Shown here piece by piece: positions 1-11,042 of a DNA stretch of 64,000 bases (position 1 is its first letter; every line of letters begins with the position of its first letter). The DNA comes from JAWBMQ01 sp038828875 (GTDB lineage: Archaea; Nanobdellota; Nanobdellia; Woesearchaeales; JAWBMQ01). The translations under genes and the position numbers were made by a program. Location: the NCBI GenBank assembly GCA_038828875.1, contig JAWBMQ010000004.1, forward strand, positions 1-64,000, in the 5' to 3' direction. The notes below the pieces were generated by a model. It was not told where the DNA came from. It did not search any database and saw nothing but the letters and a program-made list of their open reading frames with translations.

Positions 1-280
1 AGATAGAGCTTAAAACTTAAAAATTTTTCTTAAAAGATTTACGATTTCGCAAAGATTAACAAAATACCATACTAGTATCCATAACATTTAAAAACGAAAC
101 TTTTTCCAAAAATGAAAATTTAACTACTACCTCTCAATTCCTTCAAATTTTCAAAGTATAGACAATAGTTATAGGGGTAAATTTTTCAGAAAAACTTTTT
201 TAAAACTTTCTAATCAAATAACTCTCTCTTATCTAGTAAATAAAAAAATTTAAATAATATAAAAACCATTGATTATTAAT
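1..280. other. AT-rich intergenic stretch, no gene seen
   Basis: I see no convincing coding frame on either strand. The only structure is a 10-nt palindrome (ATACTAGTAT, 69..78) and, just before the next gene, a TATA-like run TTTAAATAAT around 249..258 that would place transcription start close to the ATG at 281. The left end of the window cuts whatever lies further upstream. Confidence 0.5.
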
Positions 281-514
281 ATGAAATACTTTGAGGGGCA
301 AGTAAGAAATCAATTTCATGATTGGTATTTTTTTATGATATTGCTTTTCTTAGGGATTTTTACAATAATGACGTATTATGAGTTAATTCCATTAGATCTA
401 GGGATTGCTAGTTTATTGATTCTTCTCATTATCTTGTTTTTTGCTTTAGAAGAAATGATTCCAAACGCAAGAGATGTAAGAAAGAGAAAAGAAGAACTAA
501 GAAAAAGAATTTAA
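281..514 (+). CDS. Small two-helix membrane protein, function unknown
   Basis: Encodes about 77 residues. I start at the ATG at 281, not the in-frame TTG at 269, because a TATA-like element at 249..258 leaves room only for a leaderless transcript beginning near 281. The protein has a short polar N-terminus, two hydrophobic segments (roughly residues 16-34 and 41-58) joined by a short loop containing ELIPLDLG, and a basic tail (RKRKEELRKRI), so a cytoplasmic C-terminus is likely. It converges with the giant surface-protein gene and ends 5 nt from that gene's stop. I recognise no family. Confidence 0.6.
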   Translation: MKYFEGQVRNQFHDWYFFMILLFLGIFTIMTYYELIPLDLGIASLLILLIILFFALEEMIPNARDVRKRKEELRKRI

Positions 515-519
515 TTATT

Positions 520-3500
520 TTAATATAATAATTCTATTCTTAATTTTACTTTTCCTGTATCTTTATCAAATCCTACATTTCTAACTCTTAACTTTCTCTT
601 TCCTTCTAAATTTTCATACTTTAGTAAAGGATCTATTTCTAGAACAACATCATTTAATTCGATTCTTAATGCAACAGTTTTTTCAGGCAATGGCATTGCG
701 TAATTAACAAATTCTCTCATAACTAATTCAGGTTCTTTCTTAATATTTTCTGTATTAGAGAAGAACATATCGAAATAAGTACCTTCTCTAGCAACTAAAA
801 CGTTTCCAATAATTTCTTGATTAACTGCTTTTTTAGAAACACCATACACACCATTACTTTCACTAACGTATACTATATTATTTGAAGGATTATAATTAGA
901 AGTGGTTAATTCTAAATTAACAAAAATAGGATTAACTACAAAATTATACTCTTTCTTAACTCCTAAAACATCAACCACAATATTGTAATTACCTGCAGGC
1001 AACGGAATCAATAAACTGTAAGTACCATTACCAAAATCAGCGAAGCCGTAAGTTGTTTCTATTCTTGCGTTTTTTGAAGTTTCAGTTAATTCTATTGAAA
1101 AATCAGATTTTCTTAAATTAGATACCAAATTATTGGTGGTAGATTTAACCTCTACAAATATTTCAACCTCTTGATTATCATAGAATGTTTTAGCAGTATA
1201 TACATCCAAGCTACCTACGTTCAAATCATATAGTAAGTAGAAAGAATAACTAAAATTAGTAACCAAATTTACTTTGTTTTTACAACTTACATTTACTTCG
1301 TACCTTCCAGGATGTTGTAAAGCTACTACAGTTCTATGATGAGTAGATTCAGTATAATCAAAAACTTTGCTTTCACCAGTACTTAATACATAGCTACAAA
1401 TTGAAACATCATCGGTTTTTACATACAAAGTAATAACATCATACTTGACTTCACCAACAGGACCATAAGCAAGGATTACAGGAGCAGAATCATCATATTC
1501 CAATCCTGCAAAATCACTCCATAATGAAGGATTACCTGCAAAATCAAAAGCTCTAACCTTTCCTAGGTAACTTCCAGATGGAATTGAATAATCTATATGT
1601 TTCGTTGAAGTAACATTGATCAATTTAATTACATTTTCATCGCCATCTAGAATCATCAATTCATAATGTGAAATACCTAAGTTATCTTTACCTTCTTCCC
1701 ATTCAAACAAAACTCCACCATCATCTAAAATTCTTACAGGCTTTATTCCATAGATTATTGGATGAGTATCATCTAACTTTAAAGTTACATAAGTATAATT
1801 ATAATTTCCAGCTTCATCAACACAAACAAGATGCAAATAATTCACTCCATTATAAGAAACTATTAAAGAAATGTTCAAATTCTCTGAAAATTGCATCTTA
1901 GTAAAGTCATAAGTAGAATTATCTGCAAACAAACCATAATAAATTCCTTTCAAATGTTTATCATTACAAACAACATTAATAGTTGGTTTCCTAACATTAT
2001 ACCAATTATTGAAATCTACATATTGCTGAGATGATATTTCTACAAAAGAAGGATTTATTAAATCAACCGTAACGGTTTCACTTTCTGAAATCTCACTTCT
2101 AAGGTTTGCTGAATTTATAACTTGAACGTATAATTTTAATTGTAAATCATTTATGAACTTTTCTTCAGAAATATTAAAATTAAGGATAGTTTCATTAGTA
2201 ATTCCTTGTAATAAAGTTTCATTAGTAATGACATTCTTAAGCTCATAATAGTAGATTAAAGGAATCTTCAACAATTCTTGTTCAAAATCTTTAGCGTCTA
2301 AAATGTAAAATGTAAAATTATTTTTATTAACTACTCTATCTTTAACAACAACTCTTGCTTTGCTAGGTGGAGTAACATCTAATGAACCTCCTGAAGGATC
2401 ATAGTAAATTAGTTTTCTTGGTAAAATTAAAACATTACCTGCTTCATCATAAACTACAGCACTTAAATTATTCCAACCTTGTTTTGAAACATAAATTAAA
2501 CCTGAACAACTTTCTACGAAAGTAATAATATCATAACTATAAACAACTCTATCAACAAAAGCATTTTCAATAGAAATGTTCTTTCTTGCAATATTAACGC
2601 TATAATTCAAAATTTCTAAAGTATTATTTTTTATCAAAATATTGATCTTATTTAAAGTTAAAATCTTGCTATTATTACAATTCAATTCTCTTAAAGATTC
2701 ATCGTAATTGCAAACTAGATTATCAATCTTAATTTTCGTACCATTTTTCAAATACAATGAAAGTAAAACAAAAGAATAATCAGTTAAATCATTACTATAG
2801 TTCAAATAACTTGCATAATCTATACTATATGGCCAACCAACAACATCATTTTTGAATTCTTCTATAATTCCACTACTAACGTAACATCTATATGCTTTAG
2901 GAATGTCATAATAAACGTAAGGAACAACAATAACACTTTCATTAAATTCTTTAAATCCAACTTCACTTGTAGTATACAATTTGAAATCATAATTATCAAT
3001 TTTAGAATCTAAAAATATCTTAGTTGTAAATATCTCTGTTCTATTAGTGATATCTGTATAATTTATAACCACATCAGACCATTTTTCCAAATTGAAAGAT
3101 GGCAAAGCATAATTTCCTTTGAAAATACTTCCATTTTGAGCTAAATTAAACGAAATACCTAGCTCACTTATCGTAATTTTTATAGTTGCATTTCTGTGAT
3201 CTGAAGCAAGAATGTTCAAATTAAAAATATCATAAGGTTTATAGTGTTGTTTTTCTAAATATATTTGTAATTTTGGTTTTTCTTTTATCACATAAGTGGA
3301 TTTAATATTACTTTTATTACCTTCTTTTCTTGCTATATCAACTGCAACAACATAATATCTATATTCACCATCAGGAACGTAATCTACAAAAGAATTAGTC
3401 GAAACTTCATAAGCCTGAACAAATGATCCTAGTGAAACTGATTTGTAAATTCTATAACTTTTTGCTCCATCAATAGCAGACCAATTTAAATAAATAACTC

Positions 3501-6500
3501 CATCTGAATCAAATTCATCTCTCAAATCTAAAACAGGAGCAGGTAGTTCTTTATTTAAAATATTAATGACTATTGATTTATTTCCTATCATTTCATCTCT
3601 ATTGTCATAAGCAAATAATTTAATAACATACTGACCATCAGAAAACTGAGTAGTATCAAAGTAATAAGTATCGATCAATTTATCAGATTTAGAAATTAAT
3701 TTAGTAGAATTTACAAAAAATTCAATTTTATAAGTTTGAATTGGATAAGTAAAGTAAAGTACTTTAGTTCCATACAAATAAATGCCATCATACACATTAA
3801 TAATATCTACAACTCTAAAATTTCTTACAACTGCAAAAATAGTATGTTCTGCTGAATTTCCAAAAACATCAACAACTTTAACCTTAAAACTATGCACTCC
3901 ATCAAGAAGATTTAAAGTATCTACTGTATAATTTCTTTGATTAAGATTACTTATAGTATACTTCTGTTGATCTATATAGAATTCTAAAGTTTGTAAATTG
4001 AATCTGTTTTGAATATCAAATTCAAACACTGTTGTTTCTGATATTATTGAATCAGGCAAGGGTTTTGTAATTTTTACTAAAAGCTTTAATAAAGGAATAT
4101 CAAAATAAAATTCTTTAGTTATGCCTCTTAAACTTGCTATAACTTTTACATATAATGTTTGATTAAAATCAGAAGGAAGATATATTCTTATGAAATTAAA
4201 CGCTTCATCTACAAAAATCCATGAAGAATTATCTTTAGAAATATAAAACTTAATGTTATCTGCATTAGATGTAAAATTTAAATCTACATATTCTTGAGTT
4301 ACATTATAATTAATCAAACTAAAAGTTGGAATTATCACAGGCTTAGAAACGTTCAATGTGAAATTTGAAAATCCTAAAAGTTGATTTTTTTCATTATATG
4401 CATATGCAAAGATTGTACAAATTCCTTCATTTGGCAAATACCATCTTGTTGTGAATCCATTATCAATTGTATTATCTTCCACTACAGACAAACTTCCACA
4501 TGTAACAGTAAAATTAACTTTTCTAGCATCAAAAGCAAGAACTTCTACATCAACATCATCTTCCACAAAAGTAGCATTAGGTTTAATGAACACAACCTTA
4601 TAGTAATTGGAAAATAAGAGAATTATTGAATCTTCTACATCAGTAACTCCTTTTGCAACTAACTTAATTTCATGTATTCCATCAAAATATTTAGTGCTAT
4701 CAAAAGAAATACAATTTGCTCCACAATTATTGTAAGTAACTTCATTTCCATCTATGAAAAGATGTAATGTTACAGGTGTTGCATTGTTTAAGGAATAAGT
4801 AACATTAACTAAATCTCTAACTACATCATAGTTTAATGGAGTTAATATTTTTATGCTATACGGCGTTAAATTTACTGTAACGTTATAGATTATTGATTTC
4901 ATATTCAATACTTCATCAAAACAAGTTATATTGAAAACGTTCAATCCTTCTTTTCCAGTTACAAAGTAAACAAAGTATGTCATTCCTAGAACTGAAATTC
5001 CATTAACAGTACAATTCGCCCTTTCAGAAGTTTGAAACTCTAAATTAAAGTTTTGTTGATAAATATAAGGCACTGGTTTTATTACGGTAATTTCTGGAAC
5101 AACATTGTCGAAGGTTAAATTACCTTCTAAAACATACTGCATTTGCATTGCATCTGTAACTTTCACACTTACATTTACTACACATTCTAAACAATCTTTA
5201 GAAGCATTAACTAATCTATAAGTAAATATTCGGTCTCCTGCAACTTCATCGCCATCTTGTCCCAAATCATTCATCAAAACAATTCCTTTTCCTAATTCAG
5301 ATAAATTCAATTCCGCAATAATACTAGAAGTAGGACTATAGAGCTTAAAATAAACATCAGTACCATTCTTAACCTTCTGAGGTGTTATTTCTAAAATTCC
5401 TTTAGTAATGTTAACTATGGAATAAATTTTTACTTCTGATTCATAAACTGCTTCTTGAGAAGTTTCATCAATAACTCTACAATACAATATATGTTCTTTT
5501 CCATCATTCCATGGGAAATAAAAACTACAACTAGGATCTTTTAATTCCCAACCTGATTCGCAGATGTTATTACTCATACTTTGATTTCCACAAATTAACT
5601 TAACTCTATCAAAATCAGGATCAAAAGCTCTTGCATAAACTATAACCAAATCATTGTAATTTGCATACTTAGGATTTACATAAATCAAATATCTTTCAGG
5701 CCTTAAATTGGGAACTTCTTTACAAGTCCAATCGCTCCATTCTGTAACAATGTATTGATTTCTTGCTCTAATTCTATAACAGAATTTAGTATTAGATTCT
5801 AAATTCCAATGAACAAAAACTTCTCTGCTTCTTGACCAATCACTTGCAATTCCTGAAGAGATAAGTTGATTGTTAGAAAGATTATATTGCTGATATTCAA
5901 TTTGTCTTTCAATGTTTGGTGCATTACCATAAACATAAAAAGAAACATTACAATAAAATATTGCAAAAGAAAATTCATCAGGTTGTTCGTAAGAACAGTA
6001 AACTTCATTAATCTTAGGAACTGCTACATAAGTAAACCATAATTTTTCTGCATTATTATTACAATCAAAAATATTCGAATTATTTCTATTAGCTACAGCA
6101 AATAAACAAGAATAATCTAAGCCAGGAGTAGTAGTTGCATTCACTTTATGCCAACTTCCTTTAAGATCTGTACTTATGCAAAATTCATCTAACATTAAAT
6201 CTATCAGTGAAACATGAGCATTCGCCTTCTTATAATATTCAAATAATTTGATGTAATAATTACTACAATCTCTTGAAAAATTTATTTTATTATCAAAATA
6301 TTCCAAACAAACCTTATATAAGAAATCTGCCTCAGAAGAAAGATGTGAATTATTTAATTTAGCTTGAGAAAACAAGAAATAACCTTTTTCACAAATTATC
6401 GCTTTAGTTATTTTGAAAGTTTCATTGAATTGAATAACATTTAAACTCTTAGAATAAGAATTTTGCATACTTCCTGAAGTTGCATTTATTTTCAAATTAA

Positions 6501-9369
6501 AAGTAGAATTTGAATCTAAAGGAAATGAAAAATAAAAATAAGGTTGAATGTTGTCAAAATAAAGATAATTAAGATCAAAATATTTCTGATTACATTCAAA
6601 ATCACATTTAGTTTGATTTACTTCTAAAGAAACAATAGCATTTGATTTTGCTCCTTCTATTCCGAAATTGAACTTTGGAAATCTCTCAGTAATTATGTTG
6701 TTAGATTTTGAAAAACCAAATACCATTAATTTTAAATCTTCATTCAAAACTGCATTGATATTTGTTTTAGTTGTAAATGCTTTAGAAGTTCTATCGAAAG
6801 TTTCGAAAGTAGATTTTCCTGAATTAAACCTTGAATTTGCATACAATAAAGAGATTTCTTCATAAGACAATTCTCTTGAATAAATTTTGAAATCATCAAT
6901 TGATCCTTTTAAACCATTGCTCGTAGGATTCGCATTTCCTAATCTAAGTTTCAATGAATTTGATTGAATTCCATTCCAGGATGATTTTTTTCCATAGCCT
7001 TTTAAAATACCATCCACATAGATTTTGATTTCTTTAGTAACTCTATTCAAAGCAATTGCTACATGATGCCAATTATTATCATTAATTACATTGCTCTCTG
7101 TAGCAACGAAAAATTGTGTTGAACCATCATAAGAAATTATAGAAATTGCATTAACATTTCCATTACCAAAATCAGCACCTGAAACCGCTTTATCAAAGAA
7201 AACTACTAAAGGTTGATTATTATTAAATGATCCTTTTGATAAAATTACATTATCTCTTGTTAAATCATTAATTTTCACCCAAAAAGAGAAACTTAATTCT
7301 AAATTATTTAAAACTGAAAAATTATCTAAATCTATATAAGCATTATCAAAATATATTGCTCTATTAATTTTTCCTTGTGTAACGTAATAATTTGATCCTG
7401 TTGCTGATTTAGAAGTAATTTCATCTAATAAATTATTTTCAAATTTTAACCATGTGTGCAATGCTGCATCAACTATAGAATCATCATATTTATTTTCATA
7501 AATTATGAATGATGACGCATATAAAGTTTTTACATCATTATTTGATAATTCTTTTCTAAAGATTTTGAAATCATCAAGTACTGCTTTCAAATTACTATCA
7601 CTCATAAAACTAGAATAACCAATTTCAAAGAAATTATTGTGTTGTAAATCATTAGCAAAAGAATTTGATGCTTTCAGTTCATTGTTAACGTAAATCTTAA
7701 CGTTTTTGTTGTTATATGTTATCGTTATTAAATACCATTTTTGACTTAACAACTCGCCAAGAATGACCTTATTAAATGTAGTTCCATCACCATAAACAAA
7801 AGTCCATCCGCCAGGTTCACCAAATTGTTTATCGTAATAAAAACTGAACCCTTTTAAATTTTGTAAGCTATTGAAAACAGATTGATAATTTTTAGATTCA
7901 TTTAAATAAATCCAAAAAGAAATTGAAAATTGATTACCTAAATTTTGTGGATTTAGTAAAGTAGTAATTTGACTATTATTTAAACCAATTGCATAATTAT
8001 TTCTAAAGAATCTGTCTGTTGCATTGTAAACGCTAATTAATGTTGCATTTATTCCATTAACTGAATCTATTCCATTTCCATCAAATTTCCACCAAACGTA
8101 GAGTTGATCATTTATTGCTGAAATATCTTTATAGTCTAACAATTGTTGATGTTTATTACCAAAGTACATGTAAAATTGATTCAATCCTGGAACTAATTTA
8201 TCTATTCTTATCCATATTGTTGCTGTTTTTGCAGCATAATCCCAAGATTCAATGTAATATGGATATCTTTTATTATTTAATAAATTAGTAAAAACTAAAT
8301 CAGAACCATCTTGTCTAACATTGTTCCAAAAATCTTGCCATGATGAATCAATAACTAACTTTACTTGAGCATCATAATATGTTGTTGAAGAGGTCACATT
8401 GATTTTTAACCTTCTATTCCAATTTTCATCAAACCAATCTAATTGTTTGTTTATTTCTAAAGTATGTGTTAAAATTGAAATTGGTGCATATTCTGAAAAT
8501 TTTCTAACAAAAACAAAATCCAAATCAATCCAAGAATCACTCCAAGCACTCAAATATACTAAATTTCCTAAAGTAGTTAAACCATAATTAAAAGTTTTAT
8601 TGTAATTATTATCTCTTAAAAAAGAATGCGTAGAATTAAATTCTAAAGTAACATAACCTATTAATCCTTGATTAGGAACATCATAACCAAAAGTATCTAC
8701 TCTCGTTCCATCTTTAAGTAATCCCCAAAAAGAACTTCCACCATCATCATAGTAATAATGTAATTTCTGATGACCTAACATAAATCGTACATAATCTGAA
8801 TGATTAACAACTTTTGCAGTAACTACATATTTTCCAAGATCAATTTTTTTAGAAAATAATTCTGTACCTCCTGGATTGTTTGTTTGATCAGCATTAAGCC
8901 TAACAACGCCATTGATTATACGATAATCACCACTAATTATCCACTTATTAGAATCTAAAGTAATAGCATTAAAATCATCAAAAAACTCAAAAACTAAATC
9001 ACCGTTGCTTTTACTTTTTGCTAAGGGATTTCCAAAATAAAGATAAAATTCATTATTACCTACTGAAAGATTTGTCTTAAACCAAATAATTGCCTTTTTT
9101 TCAGTATAATTCCAATATTCAATCCAATAAGGTAGTTCAAAAGCATCATTGTAGATAATTCTTATATCATCACCCTTAATTGTTACGAAATTCCAAAAGG
9201 ATGAATAACTTTCATCTATATCCAATCTTACCTGAAAATCATTCAAATTAGTTGATGAATTTATATTGATTAACAATCTATAATTAAAAGAATCATCCCA
9301 CCAACCCGAAATTGAGAATAATAAACTAAAAAATACTAAAAATGCAATTAATTTATTTCTATAGTGCAT
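520..9369 (-). CDS. Giant exported surface protein: two DUF2341 domains, two LamG domains, Ig/FN3-like array
   Basis: A 2949-residue protein, among the largest an archaeal genome would hold. Residues 1-20 form a signal peptide (LIAFLVFFSLLFSISG). DUF2341-type modules, common in archaeal exported proteins, begin at about residue 23 (WWDDSFNYRLLI) and again at about 311 (WFDENWNRRLKI). Two LamG/concanavalin-like domains follow at about 440-610 and 635-840 (SISFWIYLN; SFSFWVKIN). The rest is a beta-sandwich array rich in NxS/T sequons, with an FN3-like module near 1940 (YLNWSAIDGAKSYRIYKS). No C-terminal membrane segment is visible; it ends in a basic beta-rich domain also found at the end of the other giant protein (25467..31466). 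The start ATG lies about 30 nt after a TATA-like run. Adhesin or S-layer-associated role is inferred. Confidence 0.85.
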   Translation of the reverse strand: MHYRNKLIAFLVFFSLLFSISGWWDDSFNYRLLININSSTNLNDFQVRLDIDESYSSFWNFVTIKGDDIRIIYNDAFELPYWIEYWNYTEKKAIIWFKTNLSVGNNEFYLYFGNPLAKSKSNGDLVFEFFDDFNAITLDSNKWIISGDYRIINGVVRLNADQTNNPGGTELFSKKIDLGKYVVTAKVVNHSDYVRFMLGHQKLHYYYDDGGSSFWGLLKDGTRVDTFGYDVPNQGLIGYVTLEFNSTHSFLRDNNYNKTFNYGLTTLGNLVYLSAWSDSWIDLDFVFVRKFSEYAPISILTHTLEINKQLDWFDENWNRRLKINVTSSTTYYDAQVKLVIDSSWQDFWNNVRQDGSDLVFTNLLNNKRYPYYIESWDYAAKTATIWIRIDKLVPGLNQFYMYFGNKHQQLLDYKDISAINDQLYVWWKFDGNGIDSVNGINATLISVYNATDRFFRNNYAIGLNNSQITTLLNPQNLGNQFSISFWIYLNESKNYQSVFNSLQNLKGFSFYYDKQFGEPGGWTFVYGDGTTFNKVILGELLSQKWYLITITYNNKNVKIYVNNELKASNSFANDLQHNNFFEIGYSSFMSDSNLKAVLDDFKIFRKELSNNDVKTLYASSFIIYENKYDDSIVDAALHTWLKFENNLLDEITSKSATGSNYYVTQGKINRAIYFDNAYIDLDNFSVLNNLELSFSFWVKINDLTRDNVILSKGSFNNNQPLVVFFDKAVSGADFGNGNVNAISIISYDGSTQFFVATESNVINDNNWHHVAIALNRVTKEIKIYVDGILKGYGKKSSWNGIQSNSLKLRLGNANPTSNGLKGSIDDFKIYSRELSYEEISLLYANSRFNSGKSTFETFDRTSKAFTTKTNINAVLNEDLKLMVFGFSKSNNIITERFPKFNFGIEGAKSNAIVSLEVNQTKCDFECNQKYFDLNYLYFDNIQPYFYFSFPLDSNSTFNLKINATSGSMQNSYSKSLNVIQFNETFKITKAIICEKGYFLFSQAKLNNSHLSSEADFLYKVCLEYFDNKINFSRDCSNYYIKLFEYYKKANAHVSLIDLMLDEFCISTDLKGSWHKVNATTTPGLDYSCLFAVANRNNSNIFDCNNNAEKLWFTYVAVPKINEVYCSYEQPDEFSFAIFYCNVSFYVYGNAPNIERQIEYQQYNLSNNQLISSGIASDWSRSREVFVHWNLESNTKFCYRIRARNQYIVTEWSDWTCKEVPNLRPERYLIYVNPKYANYNDLVIVYARAFDPDFDRVKLICGNQSMSNNICESGWELKDPSCSFYFPWNDGKEHILYCRVIDETSQEAVYESEVKIYSIVNITKGILEITPQKVKNGTDVYFKLYSPTSSIIAELNLSELGKGIVLMNDLGQDGDEVAGDRIFTYRLVNASKDCLECVVNVSVKVTDAMQMQYVLEGNLTFDNVVPEITVIKPVPYIYQQNFNLEFQTSERANCTVNGISVLGMTYFVYFVTGKEGLNVFNITCFDEVLNMKSIIYNVTVNLTPYSIKILTPLNYDVVRDLVNVTYSLNNATPVTLHLFIDGNEVTYNNCGANCISFDSTKYFDGIHEIKLVAKGVTDVEDSIILLFSNYYKVVFIKPNATFVEDDVDVEVLAFDARKVNFTVTCGSLSVVEDNTIDNGFTTRWYLPNEGICTIFAYAYNEKNQLLGFSNFTLNVSKPVIIPTFSLINYNVTQEYVDLNFTSNADNIKFYISKDNSSWIFVDEAFNFIRIYLPSDFNQTLYVKVIASLRGITKEFYFDIPLLKLLVKITKPLPDSIISETTVFEFDIQNRFNLQTLEFYIDQQKYTISNLNQRNYTVDTLNLLDGVHSFKVKVVDVFGNSAEHTIFAVVRNFRVVDIINVYDGIYLYGTKVLYFTYPIQTYKIEFFVNSTKLISKSDKLIDTYYFDTTQFSDGQYVIKLFAYDNRDEMIGNKSIVINILNKELPAPVLDLRDEFDSDGVIYLNWSAIDGAKSYRIYKSVSLGSFVQAYEVSTNSFVDYVPDGEYRYYVVAVDIARKEGNKSNIKSTYVIKEKPKLQIYLEKQHYKPYDIFNLNILASDHRNATIKITISELGISFNLAQNGSIFKGNYALPSFNLEKWSDVVINYTDITNRTEIFTTKIFLDSKIDNYDFKLYTTSEVGFKEFNESVIVVPYVYYDIPKAYRCYVSSGIIEEFKNDVVGWPYSIDYASYLNYSNDLTDYSFVLLSLYLKNGTKIKIDNLVCNYDESLRELNCNNSKILTLNKINILIKNNTLEILNYSVNIARKNISIENAFVDRVVYSYDIITFVESCSGLIYVSKQGWNNLSAVVYDEAGNVLILPRKLIYYDPSGGSLDVTPPSKARVVVKDRVVNKNNFTFYILDAKDFEQELLKIPLIYYYELKNVITNETLLQGITNETILNFNISEEKFINDLQLKLYVQVINSANLRSEISESETVTVDLINPSFVEISSQQYVDFNNWYNVRKPTINVVCNDKHLKGIYYGLFADNSTYDFTKMQFSENLNISLIVSYNGVNYLHLVCVDEAGNYNYTYVTLKLDDTHPIIYGIKPVRILDDGGVLFEWEEGKDNLGISHYELMILDGDENVIKLINVTSTKHIDYSIPSGSYLGKVRAFDFAGNPSLWSDFAGLEYDDSAPVILAYGPVGEVKYDVITLYVKTDDVSICSYVLSTGESKVFDYTESTHHRTVVALQHPGRYEVNVSCKNKVNLVTNFSYSFYLLYDLNVGSLDVYTAKTFYDNQEVEIFVEVKSTTNNLVSNLRKSDFSIELTETSKNARIETTYGFADFGNGTYSLLIPLPAGNYNIVVDVLGVKKEYNFVVNPIFVNLELTTSNYNPSNNIVYVSESNGVYGVSKKAVNQEIIGNVLVAREGTYFDMFFSNTENIKKEPELVMREFVNYAMPLPEKTVALRIELNDVVLEIDPLLKYENLEGKRKLRVRNVGFDKDTGKVKLRIELLY

Positions 9370-9489
9370 TATACTAAACCAAAAGAGTTATAATTTAAAA
9401 AAATTCATAATCACTAAGAAGTAAGAAAAAAGAAGTAGAAGAAATAAATATAAAATAACTTTCATTTCTCATGAATGAGGTAGAAACTT

Positions 9490-9822
9490 ATGGAAGAATT
9501 GAAACTTGGAGCAAAAATAAGTTTGGTAGGTTTTAAAGAGATTCCAAGAGCAGAAATGCAAATTGTAAAGAAGATTTTAGGAAATTACTTAAACGCATTA
9601 GAAAGATACACAGAAATTAACGGATTAAGTATAACTTTAAGAATTTTACACAATTCTGAAAAGCAAGGAGAAGTAAAAAGGTATGAATTGAAAGCACAAT
9701 TGAATTCTAAATTAGGAACGTTCCACAGTGACGCAATGGATGTAAACCTATTTTCAGCATTAGATGAATTGTTAAAAAAGATTGAAAAACAAATGAGCAA
9801 AGAGAAAGAGAAAAGAGATTAA
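9490..9822 (+). CDS. Small protein with HPF/RaiA-like predicted fold
   Basis: 110 residues. Predicted order is strand (KISLVGFKEI), long helix (RAEMQIVKKILGNYLNALER), three strands (SITLRILHN, KRYELKAQLNS, GTFHSDAMDVN) and a closing helix (LFSALDELLKKIEKQM). That beta-alpha-beta-beta-beta-alpha order, and the closing ALDELLKKIEKQ helix, resemble bacterial ribosome-hibernation factors HPF/RaiA (PF02482), where the closing helix typically reads AID..KLERQ. A role at the ribosome is inference from topology only. A GAGGT Shine-Dalgarno at 9477..9481 sits 8 nt before the ATG. The last 4 nt overlap the end of the convergent M50 protease gene. Confidence 0.6.
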   Translation: MEELKLGAKISLVGFKEIPRAEMQIVKKILGNYLNALERYTEINGLSITLRILHNSEKQGEVKRYELKAQLNSKLGTFHSDAMDVNLFSALDELLKKIEKQMSKEKEKRD

Positions 9823-11036
9823 AAGTAAGGCATAACTAAGTTAACTAACAACACCAAAAATACAATTAAAGAAACAATACCAGTAATCTTTAAAGCTTGT
9901 TTTTCATTCATTTTTTTCTTCATTAAAATATAAAACATTCTTCCGCCATCAGCAATAGCAATAGGTAACAAATTTGCAAACCCTATGCCAATGTTAAGTT
10001 GAGCTAGCAAAAATAAAAATTTCAAAATCCATAAAACTATAGCAAATAAAATTGCATAATTACTATATGCATTTTTTAGCTTAGTTTCTTCTTCAATAAA
10101 AATACCTAACTTAAAGCTATCCTTAAACTCAGGAACTTTCAAAGTATATTTTTTCACTTCACCATCAAAAGTTTCAGAATAATAAATATTAATCTCTTCT
10201 CCAGATTTAACATTTTTCAAATCTTTTTGTAATTGCTCTACATTGTTATAAGTTTTATTCTTTTCTCCGTAAGAAACATCTAAAACATAAGCATTTAAAG
10301 GAATTGCATCTGCTATAATTGAATCATTAGTAAATTTAGAAATTTTTATTCTTGTATCGTAAAAAGTATCAAAATAATAATTAAATGGCAAAATCAAGAA
10401 CAATAACAACAATAAACCTCCAAGCATTAAATTAGAGAAAGGTCCTGCTGAATAAATTTCTGCTTGTTCTTTGAAAGATTTTTCTTTAAGAGTTTCTTCA
10501 TCAGGTTCTACAAAAGCTGCAGGAATGATTGGAAAAATTAAACCTAGAAAAGCGAATCCACTATTCTTTACTGAAACCTTATTTTTAATAGCATAAATTC
10601 CATGAAAAGATTCATGAACTATTGCAATAATAAAGATGCTGAGCAACCAAATCAAGGGAGGAACATAAAAAACTCCTTTAGCCTGAACTGGCAAGACTAA
10701 TTGAACTGCTGGAATCTTAGTAACAAAAAAAGAATTAATTGTTGAATATATTAAGAAACCTACTACGAAAACCATACCTAGATAACCAACAAAGATAGAT
10801 AAGTAACCTAAAACATTTAACAACTTTTTATGTTTTTTAGCAAATCTCTCCATAAATTTTAATCCCCATTTTTCTCGGTAAAGAATCAAATAAATCAAGG
10901 GAATTGTGCCTATCTTTGGAACTTTATCTATTTTTAGAACATGCTCAATGTGTAATTTTTTCTTATTTTTATATAGAATAATAATTAAAAAAACGATAAA
11001 AAGAACCAAAAACAATAAATCGAAAGAGAACATCAT
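9819..11036 (-). CDS. Site-2 protease-like M50 zinc metallopeptidase
   Basis: A 405-residue multi-pass membrane protein. The zinc motif HESFH lies at residues 141-145 inside a membrane helix. The second S2P motif, NLLPIAIADGG at 355-365, supplies the third zinc ligand (Asp). A SAGPFSN motif at 196-202, typical of RseP-like enzymes, follows the first motif, and a PDZ-like soluble segment (about 240-315) lies between the two catalytic helices. The family cuts membrane-anchored substrates within the bilayer, usually regulators or leftover signal peptides; the substrate here is unknown. The gene follows eL40 by only 6 nt, so it probably shares the aIF5A-eL40 transcript. Confidence 0.9.
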   Translation of the reverse strand: MMFSFDLLFLVLFIVFLIIILYKNKKKLHIEHVLKIDKVPKIGTIPLIYLILYREKWGLKFMERFAKKHKKLLNVLGYLSIFVGYLGMVFVVGFLIYSTINSFFVTKIPAVQLVLPVQAKGVFYVPPLIWLLSIFIIAIVHESFHGIYAIKNKVSVKNSGFAFLGLIFPIIPAAFVEPDEETLKEKSFKEQAEIYSAGPFSNLMLGGLLLLLFLILPFNYYFDTFYDTRIKISKFTNDSIIADAIPLNAYVLDVSYGEKNKTYNNVEQLQKDLKNVKSGEEINIYYSETFDGEVKKYTLKVPEFKDSFKLGIFIEEETKLKNAYSNYAILFAIVLWILKFLFLLAQLNIGIGFANLLPIAIADGGRMFYILMKKKMNEKQALKITGIVSLIVFLVLLVNLVMPYF

Positions 11037-11042
11037 AAAAAA

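Noticed and set aside
69..78. ATACTAGTAT palindrome
   Set aside because: Ten bases of palindrome are expected by chance in AT-rich DNA; no adjacent promoter or gene start supports it.
520..9369. Several plus-strand frames (for example 1668..1901, 4381..4617, 6668..6865) inside the giant gene
   Set aside because: Each is antisense to the clear 2949-residue frame and has biased, low-complexity composition with no initiation signals.
9369..9490. Possible small gene in the spacer before the HPF-like gene
   Set aside because: No frame of useful length with a start signal; the spacer is explained by two divergent promoters.
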